A DNA stretch of 56,422 bases from Pirellulaceae bacterium. GTDB lineage: Bacteria > Planctomycetota > Planctomycetia > Pirellulales > Pirellulaceae. Below, piece after piece: positions 44,032 through 52,949 of this stretch. Every line of letters starts with the position of its first letter. The first letter of the stretch is position 1. Below the pieces are notes generated by a model. The model worked only from the letters and a program-made list of their open reading frames with translations. It was not told the DNA's origin and did no database searches. The DNA lies in the NCBI GenBank assembly GCA_022448315.1, contig JAKVCA010000016.1, forward strand, positions 1 through 56,422, written 5' to 3'. The translations under genes and the position numbers were made by a program.

Positions 44032-45495
44032 ATGACACTGTCGAATTACGCTTATCTGGGGCTCACAAAAAGCCTGTGTCCAACCTGCATGTCGCTGGTG
44101 GATGCCAAGATCATAAGCCGTGGTACTCGTGTTTATTTCCTCAAAGAATGCAAGGAATGTGGTCCTCGAGAGGACTTTGTCTGCAGTGATGTAAAGTACT
44201 ACGATCGATTGCAATACAGTGTGCCGGGCAAGATTCCGAAACAGAGATTTGCGAGCATTAAAGATGGGTGCCCTTACGACTGCGGACTTTGTGAAAGTCA
44301 CGAACAACATACTTGCGTTGCACTCGTGGAACTCACCGACAGTTGCAATCTTTCATGCCCGATGTGCTTCGCTTCGAGCTTGCCTGGGAATCAACATCGT
44401 TCCATGGAGGAGATCAAAAAGGCGATCGATCGAATCGTTGAGGCGGAAGGCCAGCCCGAGGTGGTCCAGTTGTCCGGGGGTGAACCGACCATCCATCCAG
44501 ATTTCGTTGATGTGGTGAAATATGCCATCGAGCAGCCTATCGACTATTTGACGGTCAACACCAACGGATTGCGTTTTGCAAAAGACCGCAACCTTCTCGA
44601 ACAGTTGAGCCCATACAGAGATCGCCTCGAAGTATTTTTACAATTCGATGGATTTGAAGATGATCATTACCGGAAGCTTCGCGGAGAGGCATTGCTGGCT
44701 CAGAAGTTGAGAGCCGTCGATCTATTAGGTGAATATGGTCTAAATATCACGCTTGCGGTTACGCTTCAGGGTGGAGTCAATGAGGATCAAATTGTGCCCA
44801 TCGTCAAGTTCGCGCAGCAGCACCGGCACATCACAGCGATAAATTTTCAACCGGCAACCTACTCAGGGAGGTATACGATTCCTGAAGATTTAGAACGCCG
44901 CGTTACTTTTCCTGACGTGATCAAATCTATTGCTAACGGACTGGCGGGGCAGTTTCGCGAAGAGGATTTCATGCCGCTTCCTTGTGCCCATCCCAATTGC
45001 CACAGCTTGACCGTTGCTTACCGTCATCAAGATCAACTGATTCCTGTCTCGAGGTTTTTTGATTTTGAATCCAACTATGACTTGTTGGCCAATGGCATCG
45101 CATTTACACGAAACAAGAGCCGACAATTGATCACCCAATACCTGACTCGGCTTTCTCGAAGCACATGCGATCAGGAATGTGTCGCTCCAGAATCTCTGCC
45201 TCCGACAGCACAGGAGCCAAATTGGGATTTTGAAGAGGTTGCAGCAGAGTTCTACGCAAGGGCCATGCGGCAAGATCTGGGTGCTCAAGACTTGCTGAGA
45301 ATCACCATCACGTCGTTTCTGGACGCTTTTAATTTTGACTTGCGAAGACTGATGAAATGTTGCACGCACCATGTCTTGCCAAGCGGCCACATCATTCCGT
45401 TTTGCGCTTATAACGTGCTATATCGTGAGGGCCACGTCGACCTTCCGGATCTAACTCAATCAGACCCGGTCGTGCAAGAGATCAAACGATCGTGA
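44032..45495 (+). CDS. Radical SAM protein of the tetraether lipid synthase-like (Tes/MJ0619) family
   Basis: 487-residue radical SAM enzyme. The N-terminal cysteine-rich part holds SLCPTC (Cys16, Cys19), ECKEC (Cys40, Cys43) and GCPYDCGLCESH (Cys80, 84, 87). The radical SAM cluster motif follows as CNLSCPMC (Cys105, 109, 112), then SGGEPT (148-153). Extra cysteines near CTHH and FCAYNV in the C-terminal third suggest further metal or cluster sites. This order matches the archaeal tetraether lipid synthase/MJ0619 family, which joins or modifies lipid tails by radical chemistry. A bacterial member could act on membrane lipids or on another large substrate; the actual reaction cannot be told. 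ATG 44032 is chosen over TTG 44011 as it has an AGAGGA site upstream. Confidence 0.85.
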   Translation: MTLSNYAYLGLTKSLCPTCMSLVDAKIISRGTRVYFLKECKECGPREDFVCSDVKYYDRLQYSVPGKIPKQRFASIKDGCPYDCGLCESHEQHTCVALVELTDSCNLSCPMCFASSLPGNQHRSMEEIKKAIDRIVEAEGQPEVVQLSGGEPTIHPDFVDVVKYAIEQPIDYLTVNTNGLRFAKDRNLLEQLSPYRDRLEVFLQFDGFEDDHYRKLRGEALLAQKLRAVDLLGEYGLNITLAVTLQGGVNEDQIVPIVKFAQQHRHITAINFQPATYSGRYTIPEDLERRVTFPDVIKSIANGLAGQFREEDFMPLPCAHPNCHSLTVAYRHQDQLIPVSRFFDFESNYDLLANGIAFTRNKSRQLITQYLTRLSRSTCDQECVAPESLPPTAQEPNWDFEEVAAEFYARAMRQDLGAQDLLRITITSFLDAFNFDLRRLMKCCTHHVLPSGHIIPFCAYNVLYREGHVDLPDLTQSDPVVQEIKRS

Positions 45496-45530
45496 TGCGG
45501 CAGCTTTGTTTGGTTTTCTCGTACGGTCTC

Positions 45531-45569
45531 TGATTGGTTGGGAAAGACGGTCCCAAGATCAGCCAATCA
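45531..45569. other. Long imperfect hairpin between convergent genes
   Basis: TGATTGG-TTGGGA pairs with TCCCAA and CCAATCA, giving a 6-bp upper and a 7-bp lower stem with a 6-nt bulge (GATCAG) on the 3' side and a 7-nt loop. It lies between the stops of the radical SAM gene and rho. There is no T run, so it may stabilise 3' ends or assist rho-dependent ending. Confidence 0.55.
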
Positions 45570-45577
45570 ATCGGTCG

Positions 45578-46891
45578 TCAATCAATCGCCATTTTGCCGC
45601 TGATTAACTGGATAAACTCTTCATTCGTTTTGAAGCGAGTGAGTTGCTTTGTGAGTTGTTCCATGGCTTCCACATGATGCATGGAGCCCAGAGTCCTGCG
45701 TAGCATGGTGATGGCATTCAGTGTTTCGGGAGCCAACAACAATTCCTCCCGTCGCGTTCCCGACTGATGAATATCGATCGCTGGCCAAACTCTTCGGTCG
45801 GCCAATTTTCGATCGAGAACAAGCTCCATATTTCCTGTTCCCTTGAACTCTTGGAAAATCAGTTCATCCATTCGGCTCCCCGTATCAATCAGGGCGGTAC
45901 CTATGATGGTGAGTGATCCACCTTCTTCAAAGGCGCGTGCGGTTGCAAAAAGCTTCTTGGGTATGTCCATCGCCTTGATGTCCACACCTCCGGACATGAT
46001 CCGACCACTGTTGCCAACCCACTTATTGAACGCTCTTGCCAGACGGGTAATCGAATCCATGAGAAGAAACACGTCTTGACCCATCTCAGCAAGTCGTTTG
46101 CATCGCTCGATGACTAATTGCGACAGTCGGACATGGCTTTCCACATCTTCATCAAGGCTACTCGCGATAACTTCGCCATTCACATTGCGACGCATGTCAG
46201 TGACTTCTTCCGGTCGTTCATCAATCAACAGGACAACCAGTTTGACGTCGGGGTGATTGGTCGCGATACCGTGGCTGATGTGTTGCAGCATCACGGTTTT
46301 ACCGGTTCTCGGAGGCGCGACAATGAGGCCACGCTGACCTCGGCCCATCGGCGCTAGCATGTCAATGACACGAGTGGTCAGGGGTTCAGAACCTGTTTCA
46401 AGGTTGTACCAGTACTCCGGGTTGATGGGCGTTTTGGATTCAAAGGTTGGGACATTGCAGTATTCGTCTGGTGGCATTCCATCGACATCGACAATTTCAC
46501 GAAGCCGAGGGCCTGTCTGGCGCCTCGCCGGCTGGATTTTGCCATTGATCATGATACCTTCTCGGAGACCAAACTTTTCAATCATGGTTCCCGGAACAAA
46601 GGGGTCAGATCGCTCACGCGAGTAAGAGTTTTCAGCGCTGCGTAGGAAACCGTAGCCATTGGGATGCATTTCGAGCATTCCCACGGCCTCGTAGAGTTCG
46701 ACATCACCCTCTTCCGCCGGTAACGGTTCGCCGCCGGGAGGTCGCCGTGGGCCATCGGGCCGACGTCTTCTACGGTTCTTGTTTCCACCTTGGCCTCCAC
46801 CTGAGCGACCACCGCCACCGGGTCGTCCGGAACCACCACCACTTCCGCCGCGTCCACCTGAAGGTCGGGAGCGGTATCTTTTCTTTGCCAT
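45578..46891 (-). CDS. rho: Transcription termination factor Rho
   Basis: Hexameric RNA-dependent ATPase/helicase that ends transcription. 437 residues. After about 55 residues rich in Gly and Arg (GGRGGSGGGSGRPGGGG, then an Arg run), there is the RNA-binding cold-shock-like domain around YGFLRS, DPFVP and GLREG. The ATPase core follows: RGLIVAPPRTGKTVMLQHI (P-loop), VVLLIDERPEEVTDM, and DSITRLARAFN. The R-loop region RTGSRMDELIFQEFKGTGN and the end SGKMAID are typical. The Gly/Arg-rich extension takes the place of the N-terminal helical domain of E. coli Rho and is probably disordered. Convergent with the radical SAM gene; it is monocistronic. Confidence 0.97.
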   Translation of the reverse strand: MAKKRYRSRPSGGRGGSGGGSGRPGGGGRSGGGQGGNKNRRRRRPDGPRRPPGGEPLPAEEGDVELYEAVGMLEMHPNGYGFLRSAENSYSRERSDPFVPGTMIEKFGLREGIMINGKIQPARRQTGPRLREIVDVDGMPPDEYCNVPTFESKTPINPEYWYNLETGSEPLTTRVIDMLAPMGRGQRGLIVAPPRTGKTVMLQHISHGIATNHPDVKLVVLLIDERPEEVTDMRRNVNGEVIASSLDEDVESHVRLSQLVIERCKRLAEMGQDVFLLMDSITRLARAFNKWVGNSGRIMSGGVDIKAMDIPKKLFATARAFEEGGSLTIIGTALIDTGSRMDELIFQEFKGTGNMELVLDRKLADRRVWPAIDIHQSGTRREELLLAPETLNAITMLRRTLGSMHHVEAMEQLTKQLTRFKTNEEFIQLISGKMAID

Positions 46892-47355
46892 GGAATCTAC
46901 CCGTGAAGACTTCGCAATCAGTTATCTTCGTACAGAAACACTACGGTCCTGAGTGAAGGTCCCGGTTTGAAAAACGCCCGAGGGCTGAAGGATCTGACAA
47001 TCGTCTTAGTTTAGGGGGGCGAGGCGTGCGGCCACGTGATCGGCACTACGATTGCACAATCGCCCGGAAGCTCTCGCTCCTTGGCGCCAAGCCACGATGA
47101 GCTGTCAAGGTTTTCAAAACCTGTACGAACAGGCCAAAAACTAGAACGAAAGACCAACCGGGGTCTACTGAAAAATCATTTCCGACATGCCACTCGGATT
47201 CTCGAAGCAGTTTCTTGTGAGAATGACGATTTGCCGAATGATCAAGCAAAGATCTCGCCGTCGTCACATCAGCGGCAATTTCAACCCCGGTTAGATGTTT
47301 GATTCCTGTCAAACACAACGGTTGATTTTGAATTCCGAAAAATCGGACTCTGCAT

Positions 47356-47370
47356 GCTTGCTCAGCAAGC
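47356..47370. repeat. Perfect 15-bp palindrome
   Basis: GCTTGCT-C-AGCAAGC, 7-bp arms around a single base. Possible operator or tip of a hairpin in the leader of the thioredoxin-YHS gene. Confidence 0.65.
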
Positions 47371-47377
47371 TTGAAGT

Positions 47378-47422
47378 AAGGCTTAAATCTATAGAGTCTG
47401 GATAAGCCTTGTCAAGCTTATC
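47378..47422. repeat. Two overlapping inverted repeats that exclude each other
   Basis: AAGGCTTA (47378-47385) can pair with TAAGCCTT (47403-47410). The same right arm region, GATAAGC (47401-47407), can instead pair with GCTTATC (47416-47422). Only one hairpin can form at a time, the pattern expected of a switch or attenuator. Confidence 0.5.
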
Positions 47423-47488
47423 TCGAAGCATTTGGTTAAAACGGGAAAAAAACGGCGTCGAAGTTAAGCGATAGCAATTCTTGATTTT

Positions 47489-47518
47489 CGGATTATCCGT
47501 TTTATTCCGGATAATCGG
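47489..47518. repeat. Inverted repeat with near-perfect 11-bp arms
   Basis: CGGATTATCCG (47489-47499) and CGGATAATCGG (47508-47518) pair with one mismatch around an 8-nt T-rich loop. Nine central base pairs are perfect. Lies about 97 bp before the thioredoxin-YHS start, a fitting place for an operator. Confidence 0.6.
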
Positions 47519-47615
47519 ATTTAACCCCTAACGTTCACCCGACGATAGTGAGGATAGAGTCGTAGAAACATGCGCGTTTCATCGCGTTCCCTGAAGGAAT
47601 AGAACGGATCAGATC

Positions 47616-48932
47616 ATGACCCTATCCAGAATACTCTTTGGCCTGCTGGTACTATTAACGCCGGCAATGGTTACTGCCGAGGAACTTATTCCCTGGATGG
47701 ATGATCTCGATCAGGCTTTCTCGAAGGCACAGCAGGAGAACAAACTGGTTCTGATCCATTTTTGGCACGAACAGTGCGCCCCATGTCGAAAACTGGAGTC
47801 TTTCGTCTTTAAAGATGGCAAAATTGCCGCTGCAATTGATCGCGATTATGTTGCGGTTAAAGTCAACACGAGAAAGAACCCAGCACTCGCCAAAAGATAC
47901 AAAATCAAGAGCGTTCCGCAGGATCTTGTCTATCGTTCTGACGGTGAAATTCTGTCCCAAAGAATCAGTCCATCAAATAGCCGCGGCTATATGTTCATGC
48001 TGAGCCAGACGGTGAAGTCGGCTCGTGGAAAACAGGGCGGTGTCGATGTTGCGGTCGTCAGGGCTGTAAACGGCAACGAGCCGTCGGGCATTCCTGTTGT
48101 TCAGGGGCAGCCGCAAAGCACGCCTCCATCCGGAGCGACAGGTTTTCGATCGGGGCATCGTGTAAGTGATCAGCCGGTCGATCAGATTGACCCTTCGGCT
48201 CAGGCAGGACCTGCTACCCAAGGCTCACTGCCAACGGTGTCCGTGCCGACTCAGGTCGTTGACAATCCGTTTGTCGGAGAGCGGGGGGCAAAAAATATTC
48301 CCGCCAATACCTCATTTGATCCCTCAAAAATAAAAAATGTAAACACGGTCGCGATCGTCAACTACGACCAAAATGCTGAAACAACCACCGTCAGACAGGC
48401 CGAAGTTCGTGTTGAAGGGGACCCTCAGCCGGCAGCTGTCGAGCCGGACAGTCCCACCTCGGACACGACGGTCGAGAGTGCTCAGCCGGGACAAACGGAA
48501 TCGCCGTCAGGGGACGCGGCCCAGACGCAGGAAACATTGGGTCCAGATTCTCCCGAAGCATCATTGCCACCTCTAGGATTGGAGGGGTTTTGTCCCATCG
48601 CGTTGATCGAGAATAAAGAGTGGAAAGAGGGCGATCGTCAATTCGGTTGCATTCATCGTGGCCAGCTTTATCTATTTTTGAGCCTAGAGGCCCGTGATCA
48701 ATTTTTAGAATCGCCTGACCGATATGCTCCAGTACTTTCCGGTTTCGACCCTGTGGTTTTCACCGAGCAGGGAGAGCTGGTTGCAGGAAGCCGTGAACAC
48801 GGTCGGTTTATCGATGACCGTATTGTTCTCTTTACGAACGAAGCGTCTTTTCAGAAATTCAAAGAGGCGCCAATGCAATATATCGATGCCGTTCGTCAGG
48901 CGATGCAAGAGTCTGAACAGGTTGCACGCTAG
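47616..48932 (+). CDS. Secreted thioredoxin-like protein with C-terminal YHS-like modules
   Basis: 438-residue exported protein. The signal peptide is MTLSRILFGLLVLLTPAMVT. A thioredoxin-fold domain (about 25-135) has the redox pair HEQCAPCRKLE (Cys-Ala-Pro-Cys) and the cis-Pro region IKSVPQDLVY. A Pro/Ser/Gln/Thr-rich linker of about 180 residues follows. The C-terminal part holds two related modules of YHS type: GLEGFCPIALIENKEW...FLESPDRYAPVL and GFDPVVFTEQGE...FKEAPMQYIDAV. YHS modules often bind metal or occur next to metal-handling domains. The layout, common in planctomycetes, suggests periplasmic disulphide or copper handling; this is inference. The upstream region is rich in inverted repeats. 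Confidence 0.85.
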   Translation: MTLSRILFGLLVLLTPAMVTAEELIPWMDDLDQAFSKAQQENKLVLIHFWHEQCAPCRKLESFVFKDGKIAAAIDRDYVAVKVNTRKNPALAKRYKIKSVPQDLVYRSDGEILSQRISPSNSRGYMFMLSQTVKSARGKQGGVDVAVVRAVNGNEPSGIPVVQGQPQSTPPSGATGFRSGHRVSDQPVDQIDPSAQAGPATQGSLPTVSVPTQVVDNPFVGERGAKNIPANTSFDPSKIKNVNTVAIVNYDQNAETTTVRQAEVRVEGDPQPAAVEPDSPTSDTTVESAQPGQTESPSGDAAQTQETLGPDSPEASLPPLGLEGFCPIALIENKEWKEGDRQFGCIHRGQLYLFLSLEARDQFLESPDRYAPVLSGFDPVVFTEQGELVAGSREHGRFIDDRIVLFTNEASFQKFKEAPMQYIDAVRQAMQESEQVAR

Positions 48933-49024
48933 TTTGAGACGTCCGTCCCACAGGTCTCTTCTTAATGTGATCCGCGAGGGCGGGCCTGCGGACACTCCAC
49001 TCTCTGCTTTTGGGACGTTGTACC

Positions 49025-50446
49025 GTGAGTGATGTGCGTGATTTCGGCGTCCTCGGTGATGGTCGAACCGATAATTCCCAAGCCATTCAGCATGCGCTCG
49101 AACAACACGATGGTACGCTTGATTTCCCACGCGGAGATTACCTGCTCGAGCGAACTGTCGAGGTCAGACTTGCGGAATGCGGGCCTGTGACCATAAAAGG
49201 AGTTGGAGGGGCAGCTCGCCTGATCATGGCAGGACAAGGTCCAGCGTTGCGATGGCTTGGCACTCACCAAGGAACGGCGGATCCAAAAAGCCTGCGGCCT
49301 CAAATCTGGGAACGCGAACGTTGCCCCCAAATTCGCGATCTTGAAATTACGGGCACACACCCCGAAGCCGATGGTCTGGAGCTTCGAGGCTGCTGGCAGC
49401 CAGGGTGCCTTGGACTCACCATCCACGATGTGCGACATGGAATTTCCGTCATCGATCGAAATCGAAACGTCATTATCGAACGGTGTCACATCTATCACAA
49501 TTCAGGCGTTGGTATTTTTCTGGATCATGTGAATCTGCATCAAATCAACATCGTGGGTTCCCATATCAGTTACAACCAATTGGGTGGGATTCGCGCTGAG
49601 GGCAGTGAAGTCCGGAATATGCAAATTACAGGTAATGACATCGAGTACAACAATTCAGCCAGCCATGCAGTCGGCACTTCGGATGAACAGGATCCAACCG
49701 CAGAGATCTATCTGAGTTGCGGCGAAAAAGGCTCTCTTCGCGAGATCACGATTGCCAGCAATACGATTCAGGCGACGGCAAGTTCCGGAGGAGCAAATAT
49801 TCGCCTCATTGGAAGTCCAGACAAGAATCACCGTATAGGAATGTTGACGATCTCCGGCAACCTGATCGGGAGTCAGGAAGCGAATGTATGGGGAACCCGC
49901 TGCCGCGGGATTGTTTTGTCCGGGAATTATATTTATGGAGCAGAGTTCCGTAATGTCTTTCTCGAGGACTGCGAGAATGTTGCATTCAGCGGTAACTGCA
50001 TTGGGGCGAATCCCGATTATCAAGTGCCGATTCGCCAAGTGGGGGTTCGCTTCGAACGGTGTCTCGGGGTCAACATGTCGGGTGACATGTTCGAATCCAT
50101 GTCAATGGTCGATCCGAATCTCATCTCCCAGTCTCATCGGCCCCTGGAGGCGTTGATAGAAATTCATCAGAGTGAAGGTGTCTTGCTGGCGGGCTGCCAG
50201 TTGGTTGACGCGATTCCGGCGGCCATTCACGCTCAAGCCAGCAATTTGGTCACCGTAGATCATTGCCAAATGACAAATCGAAAACCCTCTACGGATCGTC
50301 GTTCGACGATTTACTGGGAAGGTCCCGGGCAAAATAATGCCGTGCGGAACTGCATGATCCAGTCTGGCAGCGAGGGGGCGATGGTGATTGATCGAGACGC
50401 AGGAGTCCTGCTAGACGGTAACACGATCTTGCCTATCGAGCAGTGA
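49025..50446 (+). CDS. Right-handed beta-helix protein (pectate-lyase-3 type)
   Basis: About 473 residues, parallel beta-helix. The N-terminal cap VRDFGVLGDGRTDNSQAIQH is the usual start of pectate lyase/glycoside hydrolase 28-like folds. It is followed by many regular coils with G-x-x-I-x-x-N turns, e.g. QITGNDIEYNNSA, IASNTIQATASSG, TISGNLIGSQEA and VLSGNYIYGAEF. No signal peptide is found, so it may be cytoplasmic or exported by another route. The polysaccharide-lyase catalytic triad cannot be located with certainty. The start is uncertain: GTG 49025 and GTG 49034 are both possible, TTG 49010 less so. It follows the thioredoxin-YHS gene by 92 bp and ends before the convergent sthA gene. 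Confidence 0.78.
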   Translation: MSDVRDFGVLGDGRTDNSQAIQHALEQHDGTLDFPRGDYLLERTVEVRLAECGPVTIKGVGGAARLIMAGQGPALRWLGTHQGTADPKSLRPQIWERERCPQIRDLEITGTHPEADGLELRGCWQPGCLGLTIHDVRHGISVIDRNRNVIIERCHIYHNSGVGIFLDHVNLHQINIVGSHISYNQLGGIRAEGSEVRNMQITGNDIEYNNSASHAVGTSDEQDPTAEIYLSCGEKGSLREITIASNTIQATASSGGANIRLIGSPDKNHRIGMLTISGNLIGSQEANVWGTRCRGIVLSGNYIYGAEFRNVFLEDCENVAFSGNCIGANPDYQVPIRQVGVRFERCLGVNMSGDMFESMSMVDPNLISQSHRPLEALIEIHQSEGVLLAGCQLVDAIPAAIHAQASNLVTVDHCQMTNRKPSTDRRSTIYWEGPGQNNAVRNCMIQSGSEGAMVIDRDAGVLLDGNTILPIEQ

Positions 50447-50492
50447 GCTCCAGTCGGTGAGGTGCTAATTCAGAAAATGAGATATATATCTC

Positions 50493-51878
50493 TCAGAAAA
50501 GTCGATTGAATCCATTCAACGCAGCGACACGATAGGCTTCGGCCATGGTCGGATAGTTAAATGTCGTATTCATGAAATAGTGGAGGGAGTTGGCGGAGCC
50601 TTGCTGTGCCATGATGGCCTGCCCGATATGGATGATTTCGGCTGCGTAGGGTCCGAAACAATGGACCCCAAGAATTTCAAGAGTCTCACGGTGGAACAGA
50701 AGCTTGAGCATGCCGACGGTGCGGCCCGTAATCTGAGCCCTTGCTAAGCTTTTGAAGTGTGTATGCCCAACTTCGTACGGAACCTTCAGGTCGGTCAACT
50801 CTTTCTCAGTCCGACCGATCGAACTGATTTCAGGGCTCGTATAAATCCCCGATGGGATGTCGCCGATCAGCTCACACCGATCCGTTTTTCCTAAAATATG
50901 GTTGGCTGCAGAGCGACCCTGCGTATAGGCCGCACTTGCAAGGGATGGAAAGCCAATGACATCGCCCACCGCGTAAATGCTCTCAACATCCGTTTGGTAG
51001 CAGTTGGTGACATTCAGGCAGCCCCGCCGATCAGCGACGAGTCCGGTCGCTTCGAGTCCAAGACGGTCCGTGTTGCCAGTACGTCCGGCCGCCCACAGAA
51101 GGATGTCGGTCTTGACCTGTTTGCCACTGTCGAGGTGCATGATAACCCCGTCCTCGGTGGTCTCCAGTTGTGAAAAATTTTCATTGTGACGAATCAAAAC
51201 GCCACGTTCCCGGAAATGATAACTCAGGGCATCCGCAATTTCATCGTCGAGGAACTCAAGCAATTTTCCTCGAGTATTGATCAGATTGATTTTGACATCG
51301 AGATTGCGAAACATGGACGCGTACTCGCAGCCAATCACACCCGCCCCATAAATCGTCATCGAACGAGGCTTCCGATCAAGCTTAAGGATCGTGTCACTGT
51401 CGAAGACCCTTGGATGGTTAAAATCAACATCCTCCGGGTGATACGGGCGCGACCCCGTCGCGATGATGATCTGCTCTGCTGAGATTTCGTCGCCGCCCTC
51501 AATTTTCAACGTGTGGGTGTCCAGGAATCGAGCGTGTCCCTGAATCAACTCGACATTGTTCCTCACGTAAAAACTTTTTCGCATCGATGCCTGCTTGGCG
51601 ATGATGGCCTCCGCATTTTTTCGCAATTCAGCCATTGAAGGGTTCACCTTGACGCCCGCTTCGCGCAGATGTTGATTTCCCAAGGCTTCAGTCAGTTGGG
51701 AAATCGAAAACCTTAACGCTTTGCTCGGGATCGTCCCCCAGTGCGTGCAGCCACCTCCGATGTGGTTATGTCTCTCGATGACAATGACTTCCTTGCCACC
51801 CTTGGTAAGTTGCATGGCTGCACCTTCACCGCCGGGGCCGGTTCCAATTACCAGTACATCCGTTGAGCGGGACACCAT
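50493..51878 (-). CDS. sthA: Soluble pyridine nucleotide transhydrogenase
   Basis: FAD-dependent enzyme exchanging electrons between NADPH and NAD+, so balancing the two pools. 461 residues. The N-terminal FAD motif is [17 protein letters not shown]. The sequence [16 protein letters not shown] has Cys44 but Thr49 in place of the second redox cysteine of lipoamide dehydrogenase. This is the diagnostic feature of SthA as opposed to lipoamide dehydrogenase. NAD binding is by [18 protein letters not shown] and [15 protein letters not shown] is the second FAD site. The C-terminal interface contains [20 protein letters not shown] 51878 has AAAGGA about 10 nt upstream; upstream frame to 51953 has no family residues. 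Confidence 0.95.
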   Translation of the reverse strand: MVSRSTDVLVIGTGPGGEGAAMQLTKGGKEVIVIERHNHIGGGCTHWGTIPSKALRFSISQLTEALGNQHLREAGVKVNPSMAELRKNAEAIIAKQASMRKSFYVRNNVELIQGHARFLDTHTLKIEGGDEISAEQIIIATGSRPYHPEDVDFNHPRVFDSDTILKLDRKPRSMTIYGAGVIGCEYASMFRNLDVKINLINTRGKLLEFLDDEIADALSYHFRERGVLIRHNENFSQLETTEDGVIMHLDSGKQVKTDILLWAAGRTGNTDRLGLEATGLVADRRGCLNVTNCYQTDVESIYAVGDVIGFPSLASAAYTQGRSAANHILGKTDRCELIGDIPSGIYTSPEISSIGRTEKELTDLKVPYEVGHTHFKSLARAQITGRTVGMLKLLFHRETLEILGVHCFGPYAAEIIHIGQAIMAQQGSANSLHYFMNTTFNYPTMAEAYRVAALNGFNRLF

Positions 51879-52226
51879 GATCAAGAGGTCCTTTCGGAGC
51901 AGAATCGAGCGAGGTCGTGACAAGGGTAATATACGGCGTTCCAGAGTCGGCACTGCTTCGGAACGGTTTGCCGCAGCGTCAGTGAAGTTGAACGCATTAC
52001 CGAAGGTGAATGGCTAACGGCGAACGCAGACCAAGTTGAAAAGCGAGGTCGCAATCTGTATCGCTGCCCGGATCAACATCGGTCAACCGAGTCAGTAAAA
52101 CGAACTTGGTTTTCCAGTTGAGTAAGATCTTCACCTTGGGTTTATCCTTACGAGTCCTCCTAAACGATACAATGTGTCGGGCCGTGGGGTAAGGCGTGCA
52201 ATCAACAGGGAGAAGGAGTTGGAGAG
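51879..52226. other. Divergent intergenic region
   Basis: 348 bp between the divergent sthA (-) and creatininase-like (+) genes. It should carry both promoters. No further gene, terminator or operator was recognised. Confidence 0.45.
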
Positions 52227-52949
52227 ATGCAAGATGTGGGTGGATCAAAGTCGGTTTGGGTCGGAAAGCTAACAAGGCGGGAGTTTCGTGAGAGACGTCT
52301 CCAAGGCGAGTTGAGCGTGTGCTTGATTCCGGTCGCTGCGACCGAACAGCACCTTGAGCATCTTGCAATGGAGCATGATTACCGAAGTTGTTTGTATGTC
52401 GCAGAGCAGATCGCGTTGCGATTAACCCCCCACGTCGCTGTGGCACCCCTGATGCATGTTGGAATCAGCGAACATCATATGAAACACCCGGGAACTTTGA
52501 CCGCGTCGCCTGGCAGTTGGATTGGCGTGGTTTGGGACGGTGTGCGTTCGGCCGTTGAAGCAGGTTTCGATCATGTGATTGTTCTGAATGGCCATGGAGG
52601 AAATATTTCTCCGCTGGAGGGGGTCTGGTCTCAGTTTCTTCAGCGATATGAGGCAAATCTGTTCTTCAAGTCGTACTGGGAATTTGTTGATCCAGATTTT
52701 GCCAACGCGTGTTTGAAGACAGGGCGATTTCCCGGGCATGCTCAAGAGTTTGAAACGGCCATTGCCATGGCAATTTTCCCCGAAAATGTGCGAATGGAGG
52801 CCATATCCGATCAGTTGGATCAAGAGCCGCGGGTCGCCACGGCGGAAGCGGGGCAAAAAATCCTCGATCATCTACTCGAAAAAGGGGGCCAATTCGTCGA
52901 CTCGGTGCGGAGGAATGAAATCAAGGCTGAAATCCCACCTTTTCATTAG
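52227..52949 (+). CDS. Creatininase-family amidohydrolase
   Basis: 240-residue metal-dependent hydrolase of the creatininase/mycofactocin MftE-like family, cleaving C-N bonds in small molecules or peptides. Metal-binding motifs are present: PVAATEQHLEHLAMEHD (instead of the usual G-S-x-EQHG), VLNGHGGNISPLEG and the histidine/glutamate pair in PGHAQEFETAIAM. The sequence ends in a short His tail (PPFH). The start ATG 52227 has AAGGAG 8 nt upstream. True substrate is unknown; creatinine itself is unlikely. The next gene on the strand is the HtrA protease, about 240 bp away. Confidence 0.85.
   Translation: MQDVGGSKSVWVGKLTRREFRERRLQGELSVCLIPVAATEQHLEHLAMEHDYRSCLYVAEQIALRLTPHVAVAPLMHVGISEHHMKHPGTLTASPGSWIGVVWDGVRSAVEAGFDHVIVLNGHGGNISPLEGVWSQFLQRYEANLFFKSYWEFVDPDFANACLKTGRFPGHAQEFETAIAMAIFPENVRMEAISDQLDQEPRVATAEAGQKILDHLLEKGGQFVDSVRRNEIKAEIPPFH

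Larger units (their letters stand above)
46892..47615. other. Long intergenic region with clustered inverted repeats
   Basis: 724 bp between divergent rho and the thioredoxin-YHS gene. The first 450 bp hold nothing recognisable; weak overlapping frames on both strands there are not credible. From 47356 on, several inverted repeats follow each other up to about 95 bp before the thioredoxin-YHS start (listed separately). They could form a structured 5' leader or a set of operators. Confidence 0.5.

Noticed and set aside
47036-47318. Overlapping 88- and 90-codon frames on opposite strands after rho
   Set aside because: Both lack ribosome sites and family resemblance; they cover each other as chance frames do.
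50493-51878. Lipoamide dehydrogenase as identity
   Set aside because: The second redox cysteine is Thr49 (CTHWGT), which is the transhydrogenase SthA pattern.
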